Assembly (NCBI GenBank): GCA_008921705.1
Contig: VFFE01006969.1
Location: forward strand, 715,190 to 779,189
DNA: 64,000 nucleotides
Origin: Burhinus oedicnemus
Taxonomy: Eukaryota; Chordata; Aves; Charadriiformes; Burhinidae
Reading direction: 5' to 3'
The first letter of the stretch is position 1, and every line of letters starts with the position of its first letter. This document shows positions 1-12,560 of the stretch, one piece after another. The notes below the pieces were generated by a model. The model saw only the letters and a program-made list of their open reading frames with translations. It ran no database searches and was not told where the DNA came from. The translations under genes were made by a program, and so were the position numbers.

Positions 1-3000
1 GGTACCTCAGCCTCACTTAATTACGTGTGACTAATTACCACTTCGTGGGTTAGCACTTTTGACCTCCAACTCCACTGCTGGACTTGTGGAGAAGCAATTT
101 TATTGTGTTGCTGTTAAGGCAAGTTAGCTAGAGCCAGTCCTACTACCTGTGATCTGCTCCAAACAGTTTCACAGATTCTCTCTCAATTGTCAAAGTGACT
201 TCATCTTGACTAAAAGTCTACATAATGTAATCAAAGAGGTGGAAAAATATTTCAATTCAAACTACATACATATTTTGAAACAATATTTTCTGCTCTTCCT
301 GATGTAGATTTTAGTTGTCTTTTTTTCTCTCTTTTTCTTCACTTTTATTATGCTGAAAACCAGACAATGGTCGCAATGTCAAAGGTAAAGTATACATCTA
401 GACTGTACCTTCCAGTGTTTCAAACAGCCACACTTTTTGGCATGTTACTTTGCCTGCTGTATGAAATGTTCAAATGCAACATTCTCATGCTGACCTCTCT
501 AGGGCCAGGGGCATTATTTAAATTATATTTTTAAACATGTAGTTTTTCCCTTAACTATTGTCTCAAAGCACTAACTACCAATCCCTGGAAAAAGTGAAGG
601 CATAGTTAAACAGTCATTTGACTTAATTATCTGTTATTTCAAAAAAGGAAGGGAGGGAGATAGAACATATCATAGTTACTTAACTCCGTGCTGCTGTCCT
701 TAAGCAGGCAAAACTTCTATTGAAGCTAGCAGGAGTTTTACCTGTGAAAGGATGTATATTTGAGTGGGGCCACTAACAAACAATCCATTGTTATACGGTG
801 CTTAGTTTTCAGTTAACCATCTCAAAAATAAAATAATTGGTAATCAGGAGCCTTATGGAAGTATCTTCACTTATTCCTCTTTTGTCTCCTTAAAACTAGT
901 TTCCCGTTCCTGGATGGCAGGGGGTATGGTTTCAACCTTCCTGTAGTATTAAAATGTGCATGCATGAACTTCATTGCCAATTTCATGTTTAAATAATATT
1001 TAGTGCAGCTACAAAATTGTTTCTATTCACCAGCACTGAGCAACATCTTTTAGAAGCAATTTGAACATAATTCTTAAGCGACTTCCTCCATTTCTAGAAA
1101 ACAATTACTAAAGTGTTCAGTTTAATTGCAGTATTTGTAGCTACATCTGAAAACTGGTTTGTGACTTCATGCATGCTGCAAAAAGTGTGTGTACCTGGTA
1201 AAGTCTCCTCTCTAAACTGCATGCAGTGCATGACCTAGATTCTGTAAAGCGATTCGTGGAGTACAAAATCATTGTATTTGCTTCATGTATATGTTGGCAA
1301 AATCTTGGGGGGAAAAAATGCAGTCTCTCTACTGTAAAACAACTTTTAGAAGTGTGTTTACTGCTGGTGAAGATGATGGATTGACAGCTCAGGAGAGTGA
1401 AATCATTTCTCAATGCATTGCATAAACAGAGACCATGGAATCCCACCATAAAACGGGGAGCTCAAACTTAACCTTAAACAATTTCCTTTGTAGGGTAGGC
1501 AGAAGCACGTCATTCTCCCTGCTTATTCAATTCTTGGCCACTCTGCTGAAACTGTCCATCAGGGTGCCAATTAGTGTCAGTTGTGATTGTGATTTGTTAT
1601 GGCCCTCTTTTTCTGCTTCCTGCTATGAGAGGGCCACTAGCTGTCAAGTATCAGCTCAGTTGCTGCCAGCCTGGGCTGTACTTAAGCTAGTGATGTCTTT
1701 CAATTAATTACCGTTATCAATGAGGTACACATATACCTTTCACCGATTTCTGAAGCAAAAGAAGGTGGATAAAAAAAGGAAGGTTTTATTCTCATGTGCA
1801 AAGTCTAATCATGCTAGGACATGAGTCTTAGGTAGCGAAGGAGAGTAATTCCCTTTGGAATAGAAGCAATAAAAGATTTAAATCCCAGGAAAAAAAACTT
1901 CAATGCAGTTTAAGCATCTACAAAATTACTATTAAAAAAAAAAATCTTATCTACAAATCTCATCTACTATCTAATCATGGATTTGCCTAAGCTCCCTTGG
2001 TTTCCTCTTACCTTTGAGTTCCTTAGGTATCAAGGATCTCGTTAACCTGAAAAATGGCTCCACTCATGTCTAAGCCTACTCAATATTCAAAAAACATTAA
2101 TTGCTACAACTATGTAGGGAAGTAGAGCTGAAAAATTGCAGTTTGACCATATGTATGTAGCACACAACAGCCAGATTAGCCACTTTGCTGATTTGTGAGG
2201 AGATTGTGAGCCCTGATTTATGTTGAACACCACTTTTTAATACTCTACTCATGCAGATGATGTGAAAGATAGATTCAGGTCCTACCTCGAGCAGAAGGTA
2301 TTCAAGCACAATATTCCAGTTCGTTGGTACAGTCCTCAGTACCAGGCTTTTTAGCATTCCTTGTAGGAGAAAGGTAGTGCTATCTTCCTTTTTCCAGTGA
2401 AGCTGTTCCACAAAGAATATACTAGGTTCATTGGTCTAAGGACTAGTAGTAGTAGTGGTTAGAGCACTCACCCACAAATTTTTGTTTATCTTACATCAAA
2501 TGATCTTTGGACAAAATGCAGAAAGCCTTGAGAGCAGAACGACCAGACTGATCTCTCCAAAGGGAGCACCTGAACTGTTAGTCTACAGCATCACACCCTC
2601 CCTTTTCATCTTGAATCCCTCTCTGCACAGTGGCACAATCTGAAATGGAATAATACAGGATTTCTATCTCTGACCCAGATAAACATATAATTAGCATGAA
2701 TATAAGAAGTAGGAAGCATGTGTATAAATCCCTTTAAGCTAAGGAAGCAAATTAAAAGTCTGGTTCTTCAGCATGCATTCTAAGCCAGGTATGAGGGAAG
2801 ACCAGCCCTCACTTAAAGAACTTTACCCCAAAAAAACAAAAAAAAAAAAAAAAAAAAAAAAATTCAGCACTGCCTGAAGCATTTCCCCACAGCTATCTCC
2901 AGGCAGCTGGTTGCTTTGAATTTCACTCATTCACACATTGCAAATACAATCCAGCTGCTCCGCTGTTGATTCTGCAATTTACCCCACAGGCCTAATCCTA

Positions 3001-4184
3001 TCCCATTGGCTTCTCCTGAATCATAGCACCCGTACTTGTTTCCATCCCAGGAAGACAAAAACCCAAAAAAACAGCAGAAGAAAAAACACCACATTGTTGC
3101 CCGTAGTAGAATTAGGATTCAGTAAGCTTCACATGTGGGTCTGAGGCATACCCTTGGATCCCACACTTTAGATACATTGTTACTGACTGCAAGACCTGGA
3201 TTTTTGCTTCAATCCATAATTGGATCTACCTCTCACTATCTAAACATCTTTATAGTTATTTTTTCCAGTATTATTTTCAAAAATTAATTTTCCTTACTGT
3301 GAATATTTTTGGCTTCTGGACCAACTTTATGATGACAGTACAAAACAAGTGTACTGATCAGTTATATTACTTTCTTGTTATACAAAGAACTCTGTCCAAT
3401 ATTGAAAAGAATAATTATAATGGATAAATACCTCATGAAGTATACAAACTTCATACTTTTTATCTATCGTGATGGACTAAAGTAGTATAATATGTTTAGG
3501 TGTATATTAAATACTCCATTAATATTCTACATATGGGTATCCCTATTGCTTTCAATACTTTATTGGTAATGACAACTGAAGAAATGCATTTTGTGAGTTT
3601 GCAATACTCCAAAATTAAAGCCTTCTAGGACAATGTTAGGTTAATATTTTCATTAATTAAGTATGGAGTTACTTGATGAGTCAACAGGGGTAGAGCAGGG
3701 GTCTACTCAACTTTCCAGTTTACCAAAAGGCATTTTTGAACTATCACGTAAACCTGAGCAGATGTGATAATAGAGCCTTTGCTCAGTCCAGACATTCTTA
3801 CATAATCGTATGTCCTATTTCCGCTTTTATAAACAAATGACAATATATTCTTTATATTCAGCCAGAATTATAATGGAGCACACCAGCATACCCACTAACA
3901 TGTAAACAAGTAAGGATGGATGCATTATGTACTTTGCAATCCATTGACTTTATAAAAAATATTGGGGGCTATGTGTAAAGGAAATTTCATATTTACATCC
4001 AATACTAGATTTGATTCTCATTAGCAATAGAGTTATTTCTTAAATGTAGGTAATTTTTACTATTAACAAGTAGCATAGTGAAAAATTATTTTTAACAACC
4101 CTTTTAACATATCCCACTTCAACATTAATGATAACTTATCTCTCTACATTTGTCAAATACTAAATATGTGTTCTGATTTTTCAG
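1..4184 (+). other. KCNH7: KCNH7 intron, 3' part (upstream of first exon in window)
   Basis: AT-rich non-coding sequence that ends in a polypyrimidine tract and CAG acceptor immediately before the exon at 4185. No upstream KCNH7 exon (eag/PAS or proximal N-terminal linker) could be recognised here. Open frames near 1141-1449 and 2097-2411 on the minus strand and 1435-1707 on the plus strand show no recognised family and look like chance. A pure poly-A run lies at 2830-2862. I see no other repeat that I can name with confidence. Confidence 0.8.
2830..2862. repeat. poly-A homopolymer tract
   Basis: A run of A interrupted by a single C near 2837. It could be the tail of an old retroposed sequence on the + strand, but no body of a known element was recognised upstream and no target-site duplication was seen. 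Confidence 0.9.
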
Positions 4185-4399
4185 GGCCTTTTAATCATAT
4201 CAAGTCAAGTCTGTTGGGATCCACATCGGATTCAAATCTCAACAAATACAGTACAATCAACAAAATTCCTCAACTCACACTGAACTTTTCAGATATCAAA
4301 AGTGAAAAAAAATCTTCATCTCCTCCTTCTTCGGAGAAAGCAATTATTGCACCTAAGGTGAAAGACCGAACGCACAATGTAACAGAGAAGGTTACCCAG
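4185..4399 (+). CDS. KCNH7: KCNH7 coding exon 1 of 7 in window: distal N-terminal linker before S1
   Basis: Encodes 71 complete residues plus the end of a split glycine. It covers the cytoplasmic linker between the eag/PAS domain (outside the window) and S1 of the ERG3 (Kv11.3) potassium channel. It begins [17 protein letters not shown] and ends [11 protein letters not shown], both characteristic of KCNH7 as I remember it. The middle is Ser/Pro/Lys rich (residues about 38-56), as expected for a disordered, phosphorylatable linker. The acceptor is a T-rich tract ending CAG at 4182-4184 and the donor is GTAACG at 4400. Entry is phase 1 (two bases complete a codon) and exit is phase 0, joining the next exon in frame as VTQ-VLSLG. 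The length of 215 bp is close to KCNH2 exon 5. The open frame extends to 4166, but the bases before 4185 are intron. Confidence 0.93.
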
Positions 4400-7300
4400 G
4401 TAACGTAATACTCATTATTTTAGTTTCTTTTCAGTTTTGTGGAGCCAGTTATCAGTGTATTCAACAGATTGTAACTCTTTTCATGAATGATTTGGATATC
4501 TCCAAGACAATTTGAAGGGTTTGAGCCGTTACTTGCTTTACCTCCAATTCAGTTGCACATGAGGTAGTTTACAACATCAGATGATACTGCTAACACAAAA
4601 CTTTTCAGCTCTCTATTTTTCAATGGAAAAAAGCTGTAGTATGCCCCAAATAAATCCACTACTTTCAGTAATTCCTGTCAGTCATGTTAGATTCATTCTT
4701 TTTTCTTTTTCTCACCTTTATGAATTGCTGATTGTTGCAAGGCACAACACAATAAAAATGGTAGGTGATTGTGCCACTGCTGTAAGTATCATATTTAGGT
4801 CTTGTCATTTCTGTTCCAGCTCTTTGGCTTTTCATAATGCTCTTTCCTGTGAGTATCTTTTCCATATCTGTACATCAAAAAGGCTGTTTAAATGAAAAGC
4901 AGATCCCTTTGGACTGGATGCATGATATACTTGGGAATGAGGCATACAATTGAAACAAAACTGAAAACAATACAAGATAGCATATTTCTTCACTCTAAGA
5001 CAGATACAGTGCCCTCTGAAGGCAACAGGAGCTTTCAGCTAAATTCAGTATCATTATTACATTTGTGTTGTAATGTCATATGGAGATTGGTGAGGACAGG
5101 CTACCAATGTGCAACATACTGAAAAAAAAAATTAAGACTTGACAGTATCCCAAATAACTTTTATAGTCTTAGTAAGCAGAGGGTCATCCTTTAAATGCCC
5201 ATCCACTGACAGACTGAAAGAGGTTAGAAGTGCTTTGTATTAGAATGCAGATAGAGATTCTGTAAGGAAGATCTTGCCAAGAGTAGCTTTTGACTTACTG
5301 CTGTCCTGCCTTCCATAGACCAGACTGCGGCATGTCTACATTGGTACTATGCCAGATATTTTCCATGCTCCTACTCCCTTTGACGGATGTAAAAAGGAAT
5401 GTATTGTACACCCTCCTAGAGAAATAGAGATAAAAATTCTATCAGTTCTATTCTGAGATCAGTTAGTGCCTAAAAAGTATTTGGATTTTTATCCTTCATA
5501 TATTTTGTCTTTGATAGCTAACTTGAATCTGCAACCATTGTACTTTCTTCCCTGGTCAGCTGTGAAAGATTTAATCTCTTCTGGATCCGTTTGGACATGT
5601 TTTAAATTATTCATAGTAGTTATACATAGAAATCTTTTCGCAGGTAATATGGAAAAAAGTCGAGTTACATTAAAAAGACTAATTTTTATAAGTTATGTAA
5701 GCATAAGTCAAGCTTGATTGGTTTTTTTCAGAATTCTGACTAGCTAATTAGTGCCAGAGAGCCGAGTTTCTATGTACTAATGATGCTGTTATGGGGAAAA
5801 ATAAAAATTTTTTTTAAATAATCTATGTTTATTCTCTAGACAACTTAGATATTATGAAAAGGTCCAATAGAAATGGTGTAGATCAGCTGAACCTTCCAGG
5901 AACATTGATACTAACTAAATTCAAAATTAAATTTGAAATGCTCTATAAAATCTTTATACTTCACAAAAGAGTTCCAATTTAGTTTGACATTGGTTTATGT
6001 CCTTTCCTAGAACTATCTCAAGCAATATGCAGAGTACCATTTGTGTAGCAAACTTGGATAATATACCATTCATCATAATTGGAAAGAATTCCCCACAGCT
6101 GTCCCTTTTTCTCTTATTATATTCAGTTATCAATGTTTTTAGTTGCTGCTGCAGCCTAATCTCTAGGATTAGGTACAAGGAGAAACTCCTAGGAGGTATA
6201 AATAAATGTGGGTCTAGTGAATTCGATAGTCAAAGATCTAGTTAGCTAGTTGTTCATGAATGAGATTAGAAATAGACATTTAGAAGATGAAAGTGGCTGG
6301 GTTTTGTCCTCTTTATGTTTTTAATCCCCAGTGATTTCAATATGTTTTGTAAGAATCAGCATTTTGAAAGTTCCACTACGTGTCTGCATGTAAATCTCTT
6401 TGTAAAACTTTTCATAGGCCCATAGATCCATTATGCATTTGCAGAATAAGCGCAAAAGTGGTTTTGAGAGGTTTGAGCACAGTGTTGAAAATAGAATATG
6501 GCAGAAACATGAGATAATTAGGATATGCTCATGATGGCACAGTCCTCTGATACGTAAATCTGTGAAACAGCATCAAAAATGTACAGAGGGCAATATTTAA
6601 TCTATGGGACAATATCATTAAAAGAGCAAGTGACTATAAAATGGCCATAGTAAGTTAAAAGGTCACCCTTAATCAGAATAGTGACATTCTGAAATGGTCT
6701 TCTAATAAAAGAAGTTAGGGTAAGAATTCCAAATGTTGTTAGGCAGAGTCTGAGAAATGTAGAAAAGGGCTTTTCTGGGATTGAAGGACTTAGTGACATG
6801 GGAAGCCACTCTCAGTCACATATGGCACGAATCAAACATCCATCCATCTCTCTGTTTGTACTCTTATCTATCTCTCTCCCTTTCCTTTCCTCAGCTTTGC
6901 TGAGAAATCTGGTCCTGCAGCTATAGCCTGACATTTCCGCTACTGTGGCTCCTCAAACTGTGCAACTCAAAGTGTAGAGATATGGACTCTGGTATGCACC
7001 ATACTAAGGTATCAGTGAACCTCACAGTCGGATCACTGCACTCTGGATTCTCTCTCATGCATCAACAGTATCAAACCGAGTATCAGCATTACAGGACACA
7101 AGAACAAGTTCTTCTTTCCAGAGATAACAGCTGTATGACTTCTATCATATCCACAAGGTGGAGAAGTAATTCAGGTAGTGAAGACAGTGAAAAAGGAGGG
7201 GATGGCACATAGCTACCTTCACAAGGCAGAGGAAGAATAATGAATAAAATAAATAAAAGAGTCATGGCCATTGTGTTTAAAGGAAGCGATACACTTTCAG

Positions 7301-7492
7301 AAAGCATTTAAAGAGGAGTGAGATGCTTTAGCGGTAAGATTTTAGTGGAATAAATGAGGAGCAGACAGGAGGATAAAGTTTAGAAAATAATTTCAGAAGG
7401 AACAGAAGATGTGGGACACTGGTTGATACTTTGAGTGAAAAACATCAACTTTGAAATATGCGTGGAGAAGAAAAGATTTCACTACAGAATTT

Positions 7493-7538
7493 AATAAATA
7501 AATACATACAGACATACAGACAGACATACATACATAAA
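7493..7538. repeat. ACAT/ACAG tetranucleotide microsatellite
   Basis: Imperfect repeat of ACAT and ACAG units following a short AATA stretch, inside a KCNH7 intron. It is likely to be length-polymorphic. Confidence 0.85.
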
Positions 7539-8683
7539 ATCCTCAGCATCTTACCTTTTAAGTAATACAAACAAATGAATTTCTTCAAAAAGAGCTAGGT
7601 TATAAATTCTACTGCAAAGACCCTTCCAATCTTGTCTTACTACTTAACAGGAATGTTCACAACATTATGTAGACATGAAAATTGCCTTAAGATACAGTTT
7701 GCAGTGAAGTGCTGCACATGTGATGGTCCTGAATAAGTAGATACTCTGCTCTCTTGGCCTTTCACCTGGGTCTTCGCTGATCGAAACTCCTTGTGTAATG
7801 CAGAGTAGCATAACATTGTCTGGATGCCTGTTTCTGCATAACATTGTCTTTTACTCAAAGGAATAGCACAGTAGTAGCTGCCAGATAGCCCTTATTGAAA
7901 AATTGGCATTGTCATATCCTGATGTAGATATTTGTCACTAAAATTAAATTTACATTTCCATTCCACTTTGCCACACCTTTTTTTTTTTTTTTTAATGTTT
8001 CACATTGTAATTTCCAGAGGTGCTAAGCTATACTCTTTTTTAGAAGACTCTCAACTTACTTTTTTTCACTTCTCATTTTTTGACAGTCTGTTCAGGGGGG
8101 AAGTCCAATTTCTGCCCTCTTTTGCACTGACAGGTTCAGCTGGGGTCCTGACACTGATTGTTAGAAAGAGACAAGTCTTCCCAGAGACACAAAAAGTAGA
8201 CTTCTATTAAAGAAAGCAGTCGGGCAAAACTTTGACATCTGTCCTTTAACGTTTTTGATGAATTCATAAAGGGGACTTCTGGCCTTAAAATTGCAGTGTG
8301 TAGAGGCACCAGAGTAAGCAATTTTATCTTTTGTTTAAATACTGATTTATTTTAAATCTTCTTACACATCCAGTTCCCACCGATGTATGGCTCCAAAGCT
8401 GTGAACTCTGTTGTGAACAGACTCAGAGCAGCATGAAGATTAGAATAGTCAGTACCTATGCTTATTTTCAAAGAAAAGAGAGAATTCCTGAATACACATA
8501 AATTAACACTGGCAATAAACAATAGCTGGCCCAGTTAATAAACTTACAAATTACTGGTCTCTTTATTATGTTGTTTAAGAAAAACTGTTTTGTGGCCCCT
8601 GATCATTAATGTTCAGAGATTATTAATCCCCTTGAACTTCATCAGTCTCTTGAGATACAGCATGTGGTTGAAAGACCCAATAC

Positions 8684-9892
8684 AGAATCATAGAATCATA
8701 GAATCATTTAGGCTGGAAAAGACCTTTAAGATCATCTAGTCCAACCATTGACCCTACTCTACCAAGTCCTCCACTAAACCATGATTCTAAGCACATATCT
8801 ACACAACTTTTAAACACATCTAGGGATGGTGACTCAACCACCTCCCTGGGCTGCCTGTTCCAATATTTGATAACTCTTGCAGTGAAAAAATTTTCCTAAT
8901 GTCCAGTCTAAACCTGCCCTGGTGCAACCTGAACCCATTTCCTCTTGTCCTATTGCTAGTTACTTGAGAGAAAAGACCAGGACTCATCTCACTACAACCT
9001 CCTTTCAGGTAGCTGTAGAGAGCAATAAGGTCTCCCCTCAACCTTCTCTTCTCCAGACTAAACAATCCTAATTCCCTCAGCTGCTCCTCATAAGACATGT
9101 TCTCCAGACCCCTCACCAGCTTCGTTGCCCTTCTCTGGACATGCTCCAGCACCTCAATGTCCCTCCTATATTGTGGCGCCCAAAACTGAACACAGTACTG
9201 AAGCTGCGGCCTTACCAGTGCTGAGTACAGGGGCACGATCACTTCCCTACTCCTGCTGGCCGCACTGTTCTTGATACAGGCCAAGACGCTGTTGGCCTTC
9301 TTGGCTGCCTGGGTGCACTGCTGGCTCATGTTCAGCCGGCTGTCCACCAGGACCCCCAGATCCTTTTCTGCTGGGCAGCTTTCCAGCCGCTCCTCTCTAA
9401 GCCTGTAGCATTTCCTAGTGTTGTTGTAACCAAAGTGCAGGACTCAGCACTTGGCCTTGTTAAACCTCATACAATTGGCTTCAGCCCATCGATCCAGTCT
9501 GTCCAGATCTCTCTGCAGGGCCTTCCTACCCTCAAGCAGATCAACACTGCCACTTAATTAGGTGTCTTCTGCAAACTTACTGAGGGTGCACTCAATTCCC
9601 TCATCCAGATCATCAATAAAGATATGAAACAAGGCTGGTCCTAAAACTGAGCCCTGAGGAACACTGCTTGAGACCTGCTACCAACTGGATTTAACGCCAT
9701 TCACCACAACTCTCTGGGCTCGGCCATCCAGCCAGTTTTTAACCCAGCGAAGAGTATACCTGTCTAAGCCATGGGCTGCCAGTTTCTCTAGCAGAATGCT
9801 GTGGGAGACTGTGTCAAAGACCTTACTAAAGTCTGGGTAGACAACATCCACAGCCTTTCCTTCATCCACCAGGTAGGTCACCTGGTCATATG
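8684..9892 (-). mobile_element. CR1 LINE, 5'-truncated, antisense to KCNH7
   Basis: Non-LTR retrotransposon of the CR1 family. The 3' terminus is at the low-coordinate end, where the + strand shows AGAATCATAGAATCATAGAATCA, the reverse of the CR1 3' signature; the conserved 3' UTR follows (8700-8860). Minus-strand frames at 8820-9347 (C-terminal part of ORF2, with [15 protein letters not shown] and [13 protein letters not shown]) and 9678-9881 (reverse transcriptase part with FSKVFDTVSHSILLEK) match the ORF2 protein. The frames are interrupted between 9348 and 9677, so the copy is dead. Similarity stops near 9892, a normal 5' truncation; the endonuclease is missing. The ends are accurate to about 10 bp. 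Confidence 0.95.
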
Positions 9893-10535
9893 TATCTGTT
9901 GTTTATGATTTGGCTCAATAACTGATTTACAGGAAGGTAAAACTCTATGATCTTTAAACTTCTTGTAAATAATACTTTTCAAAACAGTTTCATCATCCAC
10001 CCACCTGTAGGAAGTATATATATCCAAACTGGTTATATGGCTGATCAAATGATAAATACATACCTTGGCAGGCTACACGGTTGATTGGAAGATTGTAATC
10101 TGATTTGCAGACACGCTGAACACTCACAGTTCTTCTGAAAGTGGAGCTCTCAGTGAAGGCGGGGCCACATATGAAGTGATAGACCTTGTAGTTTCACTGC
10201 ATATTTTTGTAATCTGGCCAGACTCTATTCTGTCAGCCCCAAAAGATTAAGAAATAAGTAATAATATCCCCGAAGGCCAGTCCCAGCTGTTGATATAAAA
10301 AGAACTATTATGTGATCATGACTTCAAACTGACCTTCAGGTTTTCAGGCTAAAAGAAGACTAGCAGCATTTAGGACAAAGAAGGGCAATATAAGACCTAA
10401 AAATAAACCAAATTATTAATCTGTGCATTTTCAGCAGTCTGATTCAGCTGACACACTGTGCTGTTTGCAACATCATGCAATAACTCATACAGAAACAACA
10501 TTTCAAGGCAGTTCATTTTGGAATGCATAAAGCAG

Positions 10536-10603
10536 AAAATTCTGAATTAAGGAGAAAAAATTTTGGTATAAAATTCTGAATTAAGGGGAAAGAATTTTGG
10601 TAT
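10536..10603. repeat. two-copy 34-bp tandem repeat
   Basis: Two adjacent copies of a 34-bp unit (10536-10569 and 10570-10603) that share AAAATTCTGAATTAAGG and AATTTTGGTAT and differ at two positions. This is a recent local duplication in the intron. Confidence 0.9.
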
Positions 10604-12133
10604 GTCTTCCAATTACACAGCAAGGCATACCTATAGTAATGAAATTGGGAGGTAAACAGGGACAGCATTCCCTAGTTTCTGTATGGAAAGTTTAAATTAT
10701 TGGTTTCTGCTGAAGTGAGAATCGGGTTGGGGGGGGTTTGCATTGTTTGCTATTCCAGTTCTCAATGATCAATTGACGTAGCTTATACAGGAATTATTCA
10801 CTTTTTTTACAATCATACTTAGCACCCTCGTGCAATAAGATTTCATCTTTTATTGGCATTATATAATTAGGCTTTGTAATTACTATAGATGCAGTTATAG
10901 AAATAGTATAAATGTGTGTAATTTCATTGTCATTTAGAAGGTCTGAAACACTGTGTGTGAAAAGAAGAAAAGCAGAGAACATCATGATGATGGCAAAACC
11001 AATAAAAATAACCCAGTCTCAGGGTAGTCATTTATACCTGTGCAAAGACGTCACCAAAACTGAAGAGTAGGCTCTTTTGCACCAGAGCAGGTAGCTATAC
11101 AAAGTGCATGGAAGCAGGAAATAAAGCCCACTGTTTTGATCAGTTTCAGAAGAAAACACAGCATTTTCATTGGAATTACTTGCTATTGCATCAAGTAATA
11201 AAATGGCCAGTATAGTTACAGTTCACAGCAATTGTGAAAGATAAAATACTAATTCCTTCCAGTAGACCCTCTTCTCTTTGTGACAGCTGAATAGGCTAAG
11301 GCATCTGAACTGCTGCAGTGTTTTGAGAAGATTTCACAACATATGGTAGAAATGGTGCAGTCGGAAAGCCCAGCTGCTTTGAAACATATAACCTGGATGT
11401 ATCCTTAATTAGTCCATGTCCTTCCCCCAAGATCTACTCTTATGAAAAAGGGATTGCCTGATTTTGCAGAGTTGGGAAAAAGTATCCAGTATCTTCTATG
11501 AATTACACTTTCAAGTAGTCAATGTTTTGTGTGATCTCTTTGTTATTACTACCTTGAACCAAATACTCAGTAATCTGTTCTGTGATGCTAACATGGAATG
11601 GAGCATATGATTATTTTTTTTTAATACTAGATCGTTTTCCAAAACAATGTTCTTTTGATGGTAATAAATGGGGGAAAATAGGTGGACACAGGCTTTCAGA
11701 CTGCATTGTAGTTTGTTCTGAAAATAATTAATTTGGTGAATAAGTTGAGGGTGTAAGAACTAATGCCCTACAAAGCAAGTAAAACTGATCAAAAACAAGG
11801 CGTAGGCAGCACTTGGGCAAACCTCATTTCCCTAGACTAGAGCTCTAAACCTCCAAACTCCCACTTCATGGTGTACTGACCTTGGAAGTTTCTAAACTTG
11901 GTGGGTTACTCAGCTGCAACCAAGAGTTTTGACACCACCAGAACTGTCCCACCATGAACTGCAAGAAGTCAAGCCCCTGCTTAGCCCTTGTCAAGCCCCA
12001 CTGACATCCAGAGAACTGGCAGAGTCCTCTGATCTACTTGGCATGCACAGCTTTAAATAATACTTTTCACACATGCAGTTAGAGTTGCCTTAAAACAGCC
12101 ATGAAAAGAGTCACAGCCTCTCTTTCACGTAAC

Positions 12134-12240
12134 CTTAGAACCATACAAAAATGTAGTGTGGAAGAGACCACTAGAGGCTATCTAACCCAACCTCCTACTC
12201 AAAACAGTTTAAGTTAGATCAGAGTCAGGTGGTTACCATG
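12134..12240 (-). mobile_element. old CR1 LINE 3' fragment, antisense
   Basis: The + strand reads like a diverged reverse complement of the CR1 3' UTR: a CTTAGAACCATA start, then GGAAGAGACC, CATCTAGTCCAACC-like text and TTAGATCAGAG. The copy is much more diverged than those at 8.7 kb and 48.3 kb. The far boundary is uncertain. Confidence 0.6.
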
Positions 12241-12419
12241 TCAACTCAGGAAACAGTTTCTATGTTTAGGTCAGCATAAGTGTATATTTTCCCAGAGAAA
12301 ATCACCCAGCGATAGACTGCAATAGCAGCTGCCGTGCAGAAAGACGGACGGAAGGGGGCAGAAAGCCGTGGATCTCATGGGCCAGAAAGAGCTGGCATTT
12401 TACAAGGAACATTGCTGGT

Positions 12420-12560
12420 ATAGCTAACATTTAGGGTACTCACTTAGAAAGAGGCAGTCCTGGGTTGTAGTCCCAGAGTATTTTGCCTTTTACTTATCTT
12501 ACGTAAATGACCATCTGTTAAGAAACCCACAGAAATAACCCTGGGCACGAGGGACTCAAA
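12420..12560 (+). repeat. possible tRNA-derived SINE / MIR head
   Basis: GGGTACTCACTTAG followed by CCTGGGTTGTAGTCCCAGAG resembles the A-box and B-box portion of a tRNA-derived SINE (B-box-like GGTTGTAGTCC). The 3' part is not recognisable. The call rests on the promoter-like head only. Confidence 0.35.

Noticed and set aside
1141..2411. Open frames of 90-104 codons at 1141-1449, 1435-1707 and 2097-2411
   Set aside because: No motif, splice signal or family. They overlap on opposite strands and fit chance expectation.
2440..2480. GTGGTTAGAGCACTCACC as a tRNA gene or SINE head
   Set aside because: It resembles an A-box, but no B-box or tRNA fold follows and the rest of the MIR consensus is not visible.
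1..4184. Search for the preceding KCNH7 exon
   Set aside because: No frame resembled the eag/PAS domain or proximal linker.
8820..9881. Open frames at 8820-9347 and 9678-9881 as host genes
   Set aside because: They are fragments of CR1 ORF2 with RT motifs and an adjacent CR1 3' end.
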